Positions 24,967 through 35,855 of a stretch of 64,000 nucleotides of DNA are shown here, piece after piece (within the stretch, counting starts at the first letter, position 1; each line of letters opens with the position of its first letter). The notes under the pieces are model-generated. The model was not told the DNA's origin and searched no databases. It saw only the letters and a program-made list of their open reading frames with translations. The DNA comes from Prinsepia uniflora. Its lineage: Eukaryota > Streptophyta > Magnoliopsida > Rosales > Rosaceae. The stretch is from positions 61,522,243-61,586,242 of the forward strand of contig CM064862.1 in the NCBI GenBank assembly GCA_032719365.1, written 5' to 3'. The position numbers and the translations under genes are program-made.

Positions 24967-27624
24967 TGACAGGACCCGTCCCCGAAGGACATAGATAACC
25001 ATGTCCAGTCCTGCTCCCGTCTGACAAGTCAACTGAAGTTCCGAATTTACCCTCAACGCTTGCCAAACAAAGGATAACCGCACATGTGCCCACTCATGCC
25101 TCCAAATCTTGATCAGCCTCGATCATCGCGCCACGACCTGGAGGGTCAATAAAATAGAAAAGGTGTGAGTGGAAAAAAATAAACTTTTATAAATACATTT
25201 GAGGAAAATCAATCTTACCCTCCAGTTTCACAAACATGCATGCATATCATAAAACATGAGTAATCGCGTGAAATCAATCAAGTATGAACAGTGGACCGAT
25301 AAAGTCAAAATATGTTTTCCCATGGTCCACATTTTCTCTGAAACTCATGTTCATCAAATCAGTTCAAGATACACAAATATCAATAAATCACAAATATCAT
25401 CAATCCTCAATATCCAATCTCAATATCCAAGTAACTGTCTTGATATCAATGCAACGCGTACAAACTCGGGAGTCTCACGTCCGAGTACATCCCCAGGGTC
25501 TACAACATCTGGGTTGATATCATCTCCAGGATCTACGACGTCTGGAGGATATCATCATAATCTCACACTCCTGAGATTGAGCCTCCCTCGGAGCTACTCA
25601 TCTCCATGCAGTGGATCGTGACTACTCCAAGATCTACGACGTCTGGAAGAGACTATCAAATCACAGAGGATGGTATATGTGGAACAGTCACTAAATCCAG
25701 TAATCTCATTTTAAAACCATTTATGTCTCAAATCAAGTCAAAAACATTTCAACAAGGCCTATGCCCGAAACATAGCTTTCACAAAGCAAGTTCCACAAAT
25801 CCATCATAAAACAGTGTCCAGAATTCACTTTATAAATCAAAATCATCAATTTAATCATATTCACATTTGACTCCAAATCCGAATCAAAATCACTATCCAA
25901 TTGGGTCTCAAGCCCAAAAATATCATTTTCACGCAAATCCGTGCAATCGCAGCCTCAGTTGCCATTTTCACATAAATCCATAAAATATATCCAAAAAGCA
26001 TTACAAATCCATCAAATCAATCCCTAACTCATAATCCGAGTCAAAATCAATCTCAAATCCCGAGCCTTCGCCCCAAAATAGCAATTTCACAATTTCTCAA
26101 AAGTCGTGCCCAAAACAATATAATATTCCCAAAATACAGAAATCATCATATCGAAACATTAATCATGCCAAATCACTTCAAATCATATAATAAAGCATTT
26201 AAAACATATATGCACGCATTTTGGATACAAAACAAAAGTCCACTCACACACCGTCCAAATTGCCTGCTTCCGAATCGCACGTTTTTTCGTAAATCTTGGA
26301 AGTCACCATTCCTGTCCAAAACCATTATCGAGGGTCACTAACACTTCAATATACCTCATATAATTTTCACCAATTTTTTCAGAATTTAAATATGTATTTT
26401 AAACGTATATTAAAACTTCGGATACACAGAACACTATCGAAACGGTATCCAATTTCCTCGAAACCAGTGCCAAAATGATCATTACATTAAATGGAACAAA
26501 AGTTATGTTGATCTCACCTCGGGAATCGAGCCCACGCGCCGTGTACAGCACCCTGCTACAGTCGTCTCTCCCGCCCGTTTGTCTGTAAAACGGGTCCGGT
26601 TGGCTCGCGGCTTGACCCTGCTGAATTCCTGTCAATTCTTCATTGATTTCTTCAATTGATGCATCAAATAGCATCGTTAGGAGTCTAATTAGGGATCTGT
26701 AATCTCACTTCCTGGAGAATTTACCTAAATCCCTCAATTGAAACCCGATTTTTCGAAGAACGCTCAAGGACTGTTCATCCTTCAATCTCAACCAATTCCA
26801 GTTGTTTTCTTGAAATTGATTCACTCAGAAGCTTCGTAGGATTCATCTTAAGAGGTTTCCAATCTCAATTTCAACCTTCATTCACTCTAACCATTCCAAC
26901 TCAACTGGGATTTCCAAAACTAAATACAAGTGTCGTCTGGGCTCATTTCTTCACCATTTCCTTCACTTTCAATCCCACTCGACTCGTTTAGACCTCTAGA
27001 AACTCATCCTCATCTCTGTTTCCATCAATTGATAGTCCAATTCAAAATTCGATCCCAAGTCACCAATTCATGGTTTCGGGTTTTTTTTTTTGGGTTTTTC
27101 TTCCCTTTCCTCTCAGTCTTTCTAGTTTTTCACTCTAGAATCCATTTATTTTCTATCCGTTGAGTCTCTCAATGTCTGAGGCTAAATTGATCAACTATGA
27201 TCAGCTATAGATATGTATGCTTACGTTTATGTTTTGTACGGTTCTCTTTCTTTGATTTCAAACGGCAACCAGTGCCACCAATCTTGTTTATAAGGTGACA
27301 GATGTCACCTAAAGACCCAAATGACTCACCAATACGGCAGAGTCATCCAATACTATGCCAATTTTCCAATTTATCCTTCTTTTGCAAAATTACCAAATTG
27401 CCCTTTGCCGTCTCAGACTCGTATCTTTTACATCCGAGCTCCGATTGACGCATGCTGCCTGTCTACGGATTTAGCGTCTTGAGATCTATCCAACGGTGCT
27501 TACGGAAAAACCAAACGAGGTCCCGAACAAAAAGTCAACTTTCGGCCCTTATAACCAGTGGCAAAATCGTCATTTCCTTTAAATTTTTCAAATTTTCCTT
27601 TTTTTGAATTTCCAGGTCGTTACA
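24967..27624 (-). mobile_element. E3 5' LTR (right copy)
   Basis: 2,658 bp from TGACAGGACCCGTCC to GGTCGTTACA, collinear with 18631-21312. It adjoins the primer-binding site and so is the 5' LTR. It ends against the third segment of the E1 LTR. ORFs 25256-25621 and 26399-26674 mirror those of the other LTR and are not genes. Confidence 0.87.
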
Positions 27625-28666
27625 ACTTTGGCCGTCGTTTCCTCCACCGTGACCTGCCCATGAAATCCACATGAATTTAGCCCATTTTGATGTTCACACT
27701 ACGAGGATTACAATGGTATATATTATAAGGCTCGAGGTTACCTAAATTCCTTTCAAAACTGCTCAGGTCGATGTCGGGTCTACAATGGTTTGTCCAGTTG
27801 AATGTCACCGTCGCAGTTTTATGCCTCGAAAACCACATGCAAGCTTAAGGTTAACTTCCTCGTTATGAGGGCTAAGTGGAAATCGTGGCTTAGGGTTTGA
27901 GATAATACCTGATTTGAGCTCTACCTCTAGGTCGCATTTGGGTTCTATGTCGGGCTCGACTTGGATCTCTCGCCATGGTAGTTGTTTACGGTGCATGTTG
28001 ACGAGGTTAGCTTTTTCTCTATTAAGGAAGGAGATTAGTCGAGGTTTGGGCACCTAGGCTAACCAGGAGTGACTTCTCGGAGGAGGAAAGCAAACGGTGC
28101 TGATTTTGATAGAATCATGGGGCCGAGTGGGTTTCCAAGGGAGAAGATGGTGTTCAACAGAGTGGGGCGACCGTCACAGGCTTCACGGTGGTGGAGGTAT
28201 CATCAAGGCTTCGCTATAATCACTGGTTAGGGAAAATCGATGAAGAGGACGAGAGGACGTATGCTGGGTTCTCAGTGTTCAAAGTGTATGGTTTGTATGG
28301 GTGAAAACAGGGGCAACCATATGGGCACAAGTTTGGGCTTCTGGACCTGGGACTAAAAGAGCAGGCTATCAAACTCATCTTTAGGAGAAGTGTCCCCAAA
28401 TTTTTGGGCCTCACTTAGGCCTGAAGCAAATATCTACACTCCTACTTAGACAAATTCTCACCATCTGGGCTTCAATAATAAGAACAAGGCCAACCTGAAT
28501 TCTACACTTGGGATGTGGGTTTAGGCATATACCAAACAACCAACTCACAAGGTGCAACCCAATTATACTAATCCAATTAAATGCCTAAAAAAACCTGAAT
28601 AGTTAAATTGGGGTAAAACGATAATTTTGCATTTTTATTTCCTTAATTTTCATACGAGTTGTATCA
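27625..28666 (-). mobile_element. E1 5' LTR, segment 3
   Basis: Matches about 2470-3507 of the left E1 LTR (for example CCCATGAAATCCACATGAATTT against CCCATGAAGTCCACATGCATTT) and ends TTGTATCA at 28666. CATTC follows, the same five bases that precede E1 at 535. This closes E1. Confidence 0.87.
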
Positions 28667-30180
28667 CATTCTCCATAAAATCAACACCTTTTCTCCCTTC
28701 CTCGATGCCTTCTATCCTTACGATTCAGAGAGAGACCTTATGCCCGAGTTTGACTTTAGTAATTTTGGGTTAATTGGTAATTATCTAAGTTTCGTTCACG
28801 AGAAGATCTAGTTTTTCCATTTTTGGTTAGATTGGTTTGTCTTCCTGAATGCCTCCAAAGGCATAAAACTAGAATGGGTTCCCCTAGCTGAGGCCTTAGC
28901 TTCTCACAGGAATATGTCGTTAGGTTCTATTGCCTTTTCCCATATGTACAACCTTGTGCACACTATCGTTTGATATCCAAGGTCGAGGCAACCTTTTAAT
29001 GGACCACTATGGGTGATTCAAGTATGGTTGAATTGTTCTTTCCCTCATTTTTGTCGTCAAGCTCTTGAATTTACTCATGAGGTCATCTTAGGAGAGTAGC
29101 TCATGTGCCTATCTCACGTGCCTTACTTCGCTCAAGGTTGTCTATTGTTCTTCTATAGGTTGAAGTCTCGCCCTAGGGAGCATTGGGAAGCCTGCACAAT
29201 TCTCTATTATCGCCTATTTAACACAAGTGGCTATCACGACATCTGCAGTCCGCACCATAAGACCTTGGTGCTTTGAGGCTTCTTCAGTTGTGTACTGCCT
29301 AGAGATCTGTCGAAAGGTGGGATTTGCTACTCCAAGACATGTCCTGGCTTTTAAGTTTACCAGCACAACTTTTGTGAGGGCCAATTTGGATTCCCACAGG
29401 CTGTCCTTGTCCCCCACGTCAAAGGAATGAACGCGAGCATATCATTCAGGGTCCAAAAGTTTTTTGATGTCGAGGCACTAGCCATCCATCAATCCTTTTT
29501 TGAGGCGTGCTTCTAGTGTCCTTTCGGCATCGAGGTGATCCATGACTGTGCGCATGCCTTCCCGTCTTGGTGGTCGTCATATTTTGGCAAGGCTTTTGGA
29601 GCAACATCACAAGAAGTTGAAACGTGGCAATTCAGGGCATTTAAATCTTCAATAGAGACCCTTGTCAACCTAGCCATCGCTCTCATCCGCCCTGTTTAGG
29701 AATAGAACGCTACTCCCCTAATTGGTAAACCTTTTCTAGTTGCAACATCTTACATCATATGCCCCTTCAGTTTCTTACATGTCGTGTGTGTTTTAGTTGG
29801 CATCGATGATGTCGATCTAATGATGGAGGGGGCTGACGATCCAATAGCTCTCATTAGCCCCTCATGTGAAGACCTGGATTTTGAGAGACCTATGTGTCGT
29901 GTCGGACTAGAAGTGGCACCAACTTCCCCAGTCTCATCTGGTAACTTATGCTTTTGTTATTATTTGTAATATTCATTGTACTTCTTGCATTTTATAACTA
30001 ATTCTGGGTTTTCTTCAGGTGCTTAGAGCCCTCGACACAGATTGACTCGCAAGGGTAAAGCAATAGGTTCCCCCTCGTCATTAGTGGAGACTTTACCGAT
30101 TCTAGCCCTCACGACCCCAACTAGTTTTGTCACTTCATGGAGGAAACGAAAGAGTTATCTAATTGGGGAAGATGACTAGA
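28667..30180 (+). pseudogene. Plant mobile domain (PMD) pseudogene, main part
   Basis: The plus-strand frame gives FLDAFYPYDSERDLMPEF, then VPLAEALASHRNMSLGSIAF, NGPLWVIQVWLNCSFPHF and YRLFNTSGYHDICSPHHK, interrupted by single stops (for example TAG near 28813 and TGA near 28972) and at least one shift. The xPLWxxQxWLxxxFP block and the layout match the transposon-associated plant mobile domain (the aminotransferase-like family found in Ty3/gypsy and MULE-type elements and in a few domesticated genes). The domain's molecular function is poorly defined. A 61-codon open stretch, 29784-29969, is an acidic downstream part of the same frame, and a GT...AG intron-like segment follows at about 29940-30018. 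The gene is broken by E1 insertion and by stops. Confidence 0.72.
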
Positions 30181-30249
30181 TTGATGATATATCCTTAGCA
30201 GAATGTACGCAGGACAAGAAATCCTGAAGCTCAAGGGTCATCCTCGAGC

Positions 30250-30876
30250 TTCTTCAGCTTCCCTTTCCTCTACTGTTTTCCAAAATTGGGTCAAAACACG
30301 TTTTCGGGCTCTTACCGTCGCCGTGGTTCCCGCCGTGCTCAACCATCCTCAGCCTCTCTGTCACTCTCAGTCCCTCACTCTCAGTCTCTCAGTAACCACA
30401 GCAAGGATGGGAGATTTGGTGGTGTGGTTGTTTGTATTTGTGTTTGGGAGGGTTTCGAGTTAGGAAGAACAAAAGAAAAATGAAGATAATATCCCAATGT
30501 TTGGGTTTTGGGCCAATTAGATGAGGGACAGGTGTCACTCACTGATTGGTCCACCCAAATTTTCAACATAATCCAAAAATACCACTTGTACAATTTCTCG
30601 GTATACGTGAATAGTTCTGTTTTCCTTCCGTGAAGCCTAACTTTCCTGCCGAACGTTCGATTTCGACGTATCGCCTGTCTACGTATTCATAATGTCCCGA
30701 TCTACGTAACAGTCCTCGGTCCTTGTGCATTTGACCACCGGGTTAAAAGTTAACTTTTTACCCATTTCTAAGGGCAAAATCGTCATTTTACACTGATTGT
30801 CCGAAATTTTTGAATTAGTCACGATAAATCTTAATTACCCATAATTAATCCTGTGAATTTGGGACGGGTTGTTACA
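30250..30876 (-). mobile_element. Truncated gypsy LTR fragment (S2 family)
   Basis: The right end GGGACGGGTTGTTACA and the block AAGGGCAAAATCGTCATTTT match, in reverse complement, the start of solo LTR S2 at 12487 (TGTAACGACCC..., AAAATGACCATTTTGCCCC). Similarity continues leftward to the GATGAGGGACAGGTGTCACTC block near 30520 and fades by about 30250. The rest of the LTR is absent. Its last ~240 bp are also repeated at 33479-33717 as part of the tandem duplication. Confidence 0.7.
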
Positions 30877-31316
30877 CTGGCGATATAGGTGATCGAAGAT
30901 CTATGTCAGGATGTTTTACAGTTGTTGGTGGAAATTTTGTCACATGGAGATGTAAAAAACAAAATGCTGTTTTTTTTTTCTAGTGCTGAAGTAGAATATA
31001 GGGGAATGGCCCTAGGTTTTCAAGAGTTTTTCTGATTAAAGTTATTGTTAACTGATTTGGGTATCCACCAAAAGAACGTATGTGATTATATTGTGATAAT
31101 AAGGCAACGTGTGACATCGCACACAATCTAGTATAGCATGATAGGACAAAGTAGGTAGAAGTGGACATATTTTGTATCAAGGAGAAATTAGATGAAAAGA
31201 TTGTGGAAAAGCCTTATGTACGGTCTGAAGATCAGTTGGCTGATATACTCACTAAAATAGTTTCTAATCAGATATTTGACCAATGTGTTAGCAAGTTGAG
31301 CATGTGTACCCCAACT
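30877..31316 (+). pseudogene. Ty1/copia RNase H C-terminal remnant, copy 1
   Basis: Pieces of the copia RNase H domain are readable in order on the plus strand: SSAEVEYRGMA, YCDNKATCDIAHN, HDRTK, EKLDEKIVEKPYVRSEDQLA and DILTK. The first and last are the hallmark blocks of plant Ty1/copia elements. Several stops and at least one frame change break it. Everything upstream (gag to RT) is missing, replaced by the gypsy LTR fragment that ends at 30876. RNase H normally degrades the RNA strand during reverse transcription; this copy cannot be functional. Confidence 0.82.
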
Positions 31317-31541
31317 TAAGTGGGAGTGTTAAATTATACAGATTATGTAGAATTTCTTACCATAGAAGGATTTCTTACCATAGAATGATTCCTTTTATTA
31401 AAAGGATTCCTTACCATAGAAGGATACCCAATCCCATGATACATTTAATATTTTTTTTGTAATTATTCACGTAAATCACTATATATATTGACTTCTATAG
31501 AAAAGAATAACATATTGCACTTTCATATACACTAAATCAAT
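31317..31541 (+). mobile_element. Copia polypurine tract and 3' LTR, copy 1
   Basis: The RNase H frame ends in AAGTGGGAG, a copia-type polypurine tract, followed at 31327 by the LTR start TGTTAAATTATACAG. A short direct repeat (TTTCTTACCATAGAA) occurs within the LTR, and a TATATATATT box lies near 31480. The LTR end is not certain; a CA end near 31541 is plausible. Confidence 0.65.
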
Positions 31542-31675
31542 AATAACTCAAATAGTCCCTCAATCTTACCTCGAATGTCATTTTAGTCCACAAGTCCATT
31601 AGCTATTATTTTTTCAGTCCCTAAAATCTATCAAATTAAGAAAATTCGTCCCTTTATATAAAATTTGAAATTTTT

Positions 31676-33478
31676 TGTTACATCCCATCCCGCAAATACA
31701 AATTCGACAATCGTGAATTTACCAAACTACCCCCACGAGCTTATCAGGCCTTGACATTCTTGCTAATGGGTTCCTGATTAGGTGTTATGTGTGAGTTGAG
31801 TGTTTTATTAATCCAAAACCATAATTGAGCCCAGGATAACCCATGCCCATTTAAAATCTCAGATTGTACCCCATTTAGATATGGGACCATCATCGTCAAC
31901 CACCTTCTCTCTTTCGAACTACCTTCATTGTGAACCCGTGACTGCAACAACACGATTACATTGAAGCACCCCTACACTCAATCCTCAATGAGCCCACTTC
32001 ATGGCCATGATCCCTACGACCACTTGAGGAAGTAACGATAATGTGGTAAGAGCCTCAACATCAGTGGTGTGAAGACGAAGCCATGGACACCACCATCCAA
32101 TAGGAACTTCAAGATTAGATTCCAAACAACGACAACTCCCTCTATCACATCCTCACGAGTTTGATGGTCTTGGTGGTGAGCTACGTCGACCACTATACCT
32201 CAAGATTCGAGGGAAGACCCGACTAGGATCCGAGAATGACTTGAGAAGTTTGTTCATATTTGAGGTAATCTCTGGAATTCTATCATAGGCCAATTGCCTA
32301 TTTAGTTGAAATAATCTTTCTAGACTTAATACATTTCGTTTTCGTTGCTAGAATCAACAATGGCAACCTCGTCGGAAAATGCCAGCTTCGGTCCTTCATG
32401 GTGGTTAACGTTCAAACCAGGTAACCTTTCAATTTCTAACCCCAACCACTGTGATTGTGTCATATAGAGCTACATACCTATGTTTTTGTATGTAGGTTTC
32501 GAGCAGGGAATGGTGGCGCACGGGCACACCAAAAAATTGGTAATTCGTGGAAACCAAGACGTTCTTTGCGTTGTTCTAGTAAGTACAAGTATATTCTCAA
32601 TTTGGGAGTTGGATTTTCGGACTCCTGGCATCGAGTAGAGTAAGATTGGTACTTTGTATGTTGAAAACAAATAAAAATTGAGGAAGTTGATCCTCGCCGG
32701 ACGCTAGAATTTTTTCGACAAAAATTCCAGATTCCGGTCACCGTGGACAGCGGAGCTCGCGGCCGACTGGTCATCATCTCCGCCGAAGTTTCAGCGACGA
32801 CGGTCTCTATTAGACAACTATTAATCAACAGTTGGCCAACCATCAGTCTTAACTGCGAATTGATGAAATATTCTAGGAATATTCCACAGAATATTCTCTC
32901 ATATGTGTGGCGCGTGTGACTAGCACGTGTGGCCTACGTGACGCGCACGTGTGGCATGCATGACGTGCATTGTTGGAGCATGTGGTCACGTATGGGTGCA
33001 CGTGGTTGTTGCGTGAGGGCTCTTGCTGGCGTAGGGTGGCATGTGGAGCACTTTTTCGATGTCCCACCAGTGTGTGGGGCACGTAGGGCTATTTTATAGC
33101 CCATGGCGCTGCGCGAATCTATTTTTGGGGCGTTTTGGATCATTTTGAGTACAATTTAGGACCTTTGGAGGTGTTTTTACATCATTGTGGGCTACCTAGT
33201 GGGGTTCCCTTAAGATATTGAGTTGGAATTGATTGGTAACTTATATGATTGGTCTTCCTTAGTGTTGGGCCGACTTGGAGCATTTTTTAGCTTGGTTGTT
33301 CGGGTGATCCGACACCCCGACTAGTTGGAAAGCGACCTCTTTACTCAACTCATTTTTTAATGTCATTTTATTTACATGTTTTATGATGATTATTGTGAGG
33401 TACTTCCCAAAAATGTTTAAATAGTTGACTTATAATATTTTATACCCTGAGTGGCCATTTTATGATTGCTTATCAAGT
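31676..33478 (+). mobile_element. E6-type LTR, 5' part, duplicated copy
   Basis: It starts TGTTACATCCCATCCCG, matches 34517 onward nearly base for base, and is cut off at the end of the duplication unit. The same LTR family as E1 (shared AATATTCC...ATGTGTGGC and GATCCGACACCCCGACTAG blocks). Its ORFs (32478-32843 and others) recur in the second copy only because of the duplication. Confidence 0.78.
32885..33010. promoter_or_regulatory. ACGTG-rich cluster in E6-type LTR, copy 1
   Basis: At least seven ACGTG or CACGT words occur within about 125 bp, several as CACGTGTGGC or GCACGTGG, resembling the G-box/ABRE core recognised by plant bZIP and bHLH factors. Position upstream of the LTR body fits a U3 regulatory block. 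The match is by motif only. Confidence 0.4.
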
Positions 33479-33717
33479 TAACTTTCCTGCCGAACGTTCG
33501 ATTTCGACGTATCGCCTGTCTACGTATTCATAATGTCCCGATCTACGTAACAGTCCTCGGTCCTTGTGCATTTGACCACCGGGTTAAAAGTTAACTTTTT
33601 ACCCATTTCTAAGGGCAAAATCGTCATTTTACACTGATTGTCCGAAATTTCTGAATTAGTCACGATAAATCTTAATTACCCTTAATTAATCCTGTGAATT
33701 TGGGACGGGTTGTTACA

Positions 33718-34156
33718 CTGGCGATATAGGTGATCGAAGATCTATGTCAGGATGTTTTACAGTTGTTGGTGGAAACTTTGTCACATGGAGATGTAAGAAA
33801 CAAAATGCTGTTTTTTTTTCTAGTGCTGAAGTAGAATATAGGGGAATGGCCCTAGGTTTTCAAGAGTTTTTCTGATTAAAGTTATTGTTAACTGATTTGG
33901 GTATCCACCAAAAGAAGGTATGTGATTATATTGTGATAATAAGGCAGCGTGTGACATCGTACACAATCTAGTATAGCATGATAGGACAAAGTATGTAGAA
34001 GTGGACATATTTTGTATCAAGGAGAAATTAGATGAAAAGATTGTGGAAAAGCCTTATGTACGGTCTGAAGATCAGTTGGCTGATATACTCACTAAAATAG
34101 TTTCTAATCAGATATTTGACCAATGTGTTAGCAAGTTGAGCATGTGTACCCCAACT
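33718..34156 (+). pseudogene. Ty1/copia RNase H C-terminal remnant, copy 2
   Basis: Duplicate of 30877-31316 with the same disabling changes (same stops, same frame breaks), so decay preceded the duplication. It differs by a handful of bases, such as AAGGTATG for ACGTATG near 33915. Confidence 0.82.
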
Positions 34157-34381
34157 TAAGTGGGAGTGTTAAATTATACAGATTATGTAGAATTTCTTAC
34201 CATAGAAGGATTTCTTACCATAGAATGATTCCTTTTATTAAAAGGATTCCTTACCATAGAAGGATACCCAATCCCATGATACATTTAATATTTTTTTTTT
34301 GTAATTATTCACGTAAATCACTATATATATTGACTTCTATAGAAAAGAATAACATATTCCACTTTCATATACACTAAATCA
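34157..34381 (+). mobile_element. Copia polypurine tract and 3' LTR, copy 2
   Basis: The LTR start TGTTAAATTATACAG is at 34167 after AAGTGGGAG. It is duplicated from 31317-31541 with one extra T in the poly-T run. Confidence 0.65.
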
Positions 34382-35727
34382 ATAATAACTCAAATAGTCC
34401 CTCAATCTTACCTCGAATGTCATTTTAGTCCACAAGTCCATTAGCTATTATTTTTTCAGTCCCTAAAATCTATCAAATTAAGAAAATTCGTCCCTTTATA
34501 TAAAATTTGAAATTTTTGTTACATCCCATCCCGCAAATACAAATTCGACAATCGTGAATTTACCAAACTACCCCCACGAGCTTATCAGGCCTTGACATTC
34601 TTGCTAATGGGTTCCCGATTAGGTGTTATGTGTGAGTTGAGTGTTTTATTAATCCAAAATAATAATTGAGCCCAGGATAACCCATGCCCATTTAAAATCT
34701 CAGATTGTACCCCATTTAGATATGGGACCATCATCGTCAACCACCTTCTCTCTTTCGAACTACCTTCATTGTGAACCCGTGACTGCAACAACATGATTAC
34801 ATTGAAGCACCCCTACACTCAATCCCCAATGAGCCCACTTCATGGCCATGATCCCTACGACCACTTGAGGAAGTAACGATAATGTGGTGAGAGCCTCAAC
34901 ATCAGTGGTGTGAAGACGAAGCCATGGACACCACCATCCAATAGGAACTTCAAGATTAGATTCCAAACAACGACAACTCCCTCTATCACATCCTCACGAG
35001 TTTGATGGTCTTGGTGGTGAGCTACGTCGACCACTATACCTCAAGATTCGAGGGAAGACCCGACTAGGATCCGAGAATGACTTGAGAAGTTTGTTCATAT
35101 TTGAGGTAATCTCTGGAATTCTATCATAGGCCAATTGCCTATTTAGTTGAAATAATCTTTCTAGACTTAATACATTTCGTTTTCGTTGCTAGAATCAACA
35201 ATGGCAACCTCGTCGGAAAATGCCAGCTTCGGCCCTTCATGGTGGTTAACGTTCAAACCAGGTAACTTTTCAATTTCTAACCCCAACCACTGTGATTGTG
35301 TCATATAGAGCTACATACCTATGTTTTTGTATGTAGGTTTCGAGCAGGGAATGGTGGCGGCACGGGCACACCAAAAAATTGGTAATTCGTGGAAACCAAG
35401 ACGTTCTTTGCGTTGTTCTAGTAAGTACAAGTATATTCTCAATTTGGGAGTTGGATTTTCGGACTCCTGGCATCGAGTAGAGTAAGATTGGTACTTTGTA
35501 TGTTGAAAACAAATAAAAATTGAGGAAGTTGATCCTCGCCGGACGCTAGAATTTTTTCGACAAAAATTCCAGATTCCGGTCACCGTGGACAGCGGAGCTC
35601 GCGGCCGACTGGTCGTCATCTCCGCCAAAGTTTCAGCGACGACGGTCTCTATTAGACAACTATTAATCAACAGTTGGCCAACCATCAGTCTTAACTGCGA
35701 ATTGATGAAATATTCTAGGAATATTCC

Positions 35728-35855
35728 ACAGAATATTCTCTCATATGTGTGGCGCGTGTGACTAGCACGTGTGGCCTACGTGACGCGCACGTGTGGCATG
35801 CATGACGTGCATTGTTGGAGCATGTGGTCACGTATGGGTGCACGTGGTTGTTGCG
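35728..35855. promoter_or_regulatory. ACGTG-rich cluster in E6 LTR, copy 2
   Basis: Duplicate of the cluster at 32885-33010, here within the LTR that still has its downstream primer-binding site. It holds repeated CACGTG, ACGTGT and TCACGT words. E1's LTR has a thinner version at about 1960-2060. Confidence 0.4.

Larger units (their letters stand above)
18631..27624 (-). mobile_element. E3: dead two-LTR Ty3/gypsy element
   Basis: A full-length but decayed element of 8,994 bp. Two very similar LTRs (18631-21312, 24967-27624) flank a 3.65-kb interior. On the minus strand the interior runs primer-binding site, protease motif, RT start, integrase C-terminal GPY-type motif, then a polypurine tract. 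RT core, RNase H and the integrase catalytic core are largely missing: only about 1.2 kb separates the RT start from the integrase tail. It sits inside the E1 5' LTR. The flanks TTTTT and ACTTT are only a poor match, so the target duplication is uncertain. The GKRGK, GPYEV and FEDEILL-like tail motifs suit the chromovirus branch, but lineage cannot be fixed by eye. Confidence 0.87.
540..28666 (-). mobile_element. E1: nested Ty3/gypsy-type LTR retrotransposon
   Basis: The element starts TGACACACC and ends TTGTATCA, with TG and CA termini, and is flanked by CATTC at 535-539 and 28667-28671. Two related LTRs (540-3507 and 10721-28666) flank an interior. On the minus strand the interior begins with a tRNA-iMet-type primer-binding site (TGGTATCAGAGC) and ends with the gypsy-typical GGGGACGAAATTT plus a polypurine tract. 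Most of the length is later insertions: solo LTRs at 5765-8803 and 12487-18318 and a whole element at 18631-27624. Without them the element is about 10 kb. No open gag-pol frame survives. The LTR and leader resemble those of the partial element E6 at 34517-38400, so both belong to one family. Confidence 0.88.
30638..33478. repeat. Direct tandem duplication, unit 1 (about 2.84 kb)
   Basis: The sequence from TAACTTTCCTGCCGAACG at 30638 to about 33476 recurs from 33479 to about 36317 at an offset of 2,841 bp, changing by one or two with small indels. Differences are few and mostly single bases or homopolymer length. The unit cuts through three unrelated elements: the gypsy LTR fragment, the copia 3' end and the E6 LTR. 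The repeat therefore arose by duplication of DNA, not by transposition. Confidence 0.9.

Noticed and set aside
32478..32843. 121-codon minus ORF found again at 35311-35685
   Set aside because: Its repetition looks like conservation but results from the 2.84-kb tandem duplication; no domain and it lies within an LTR.
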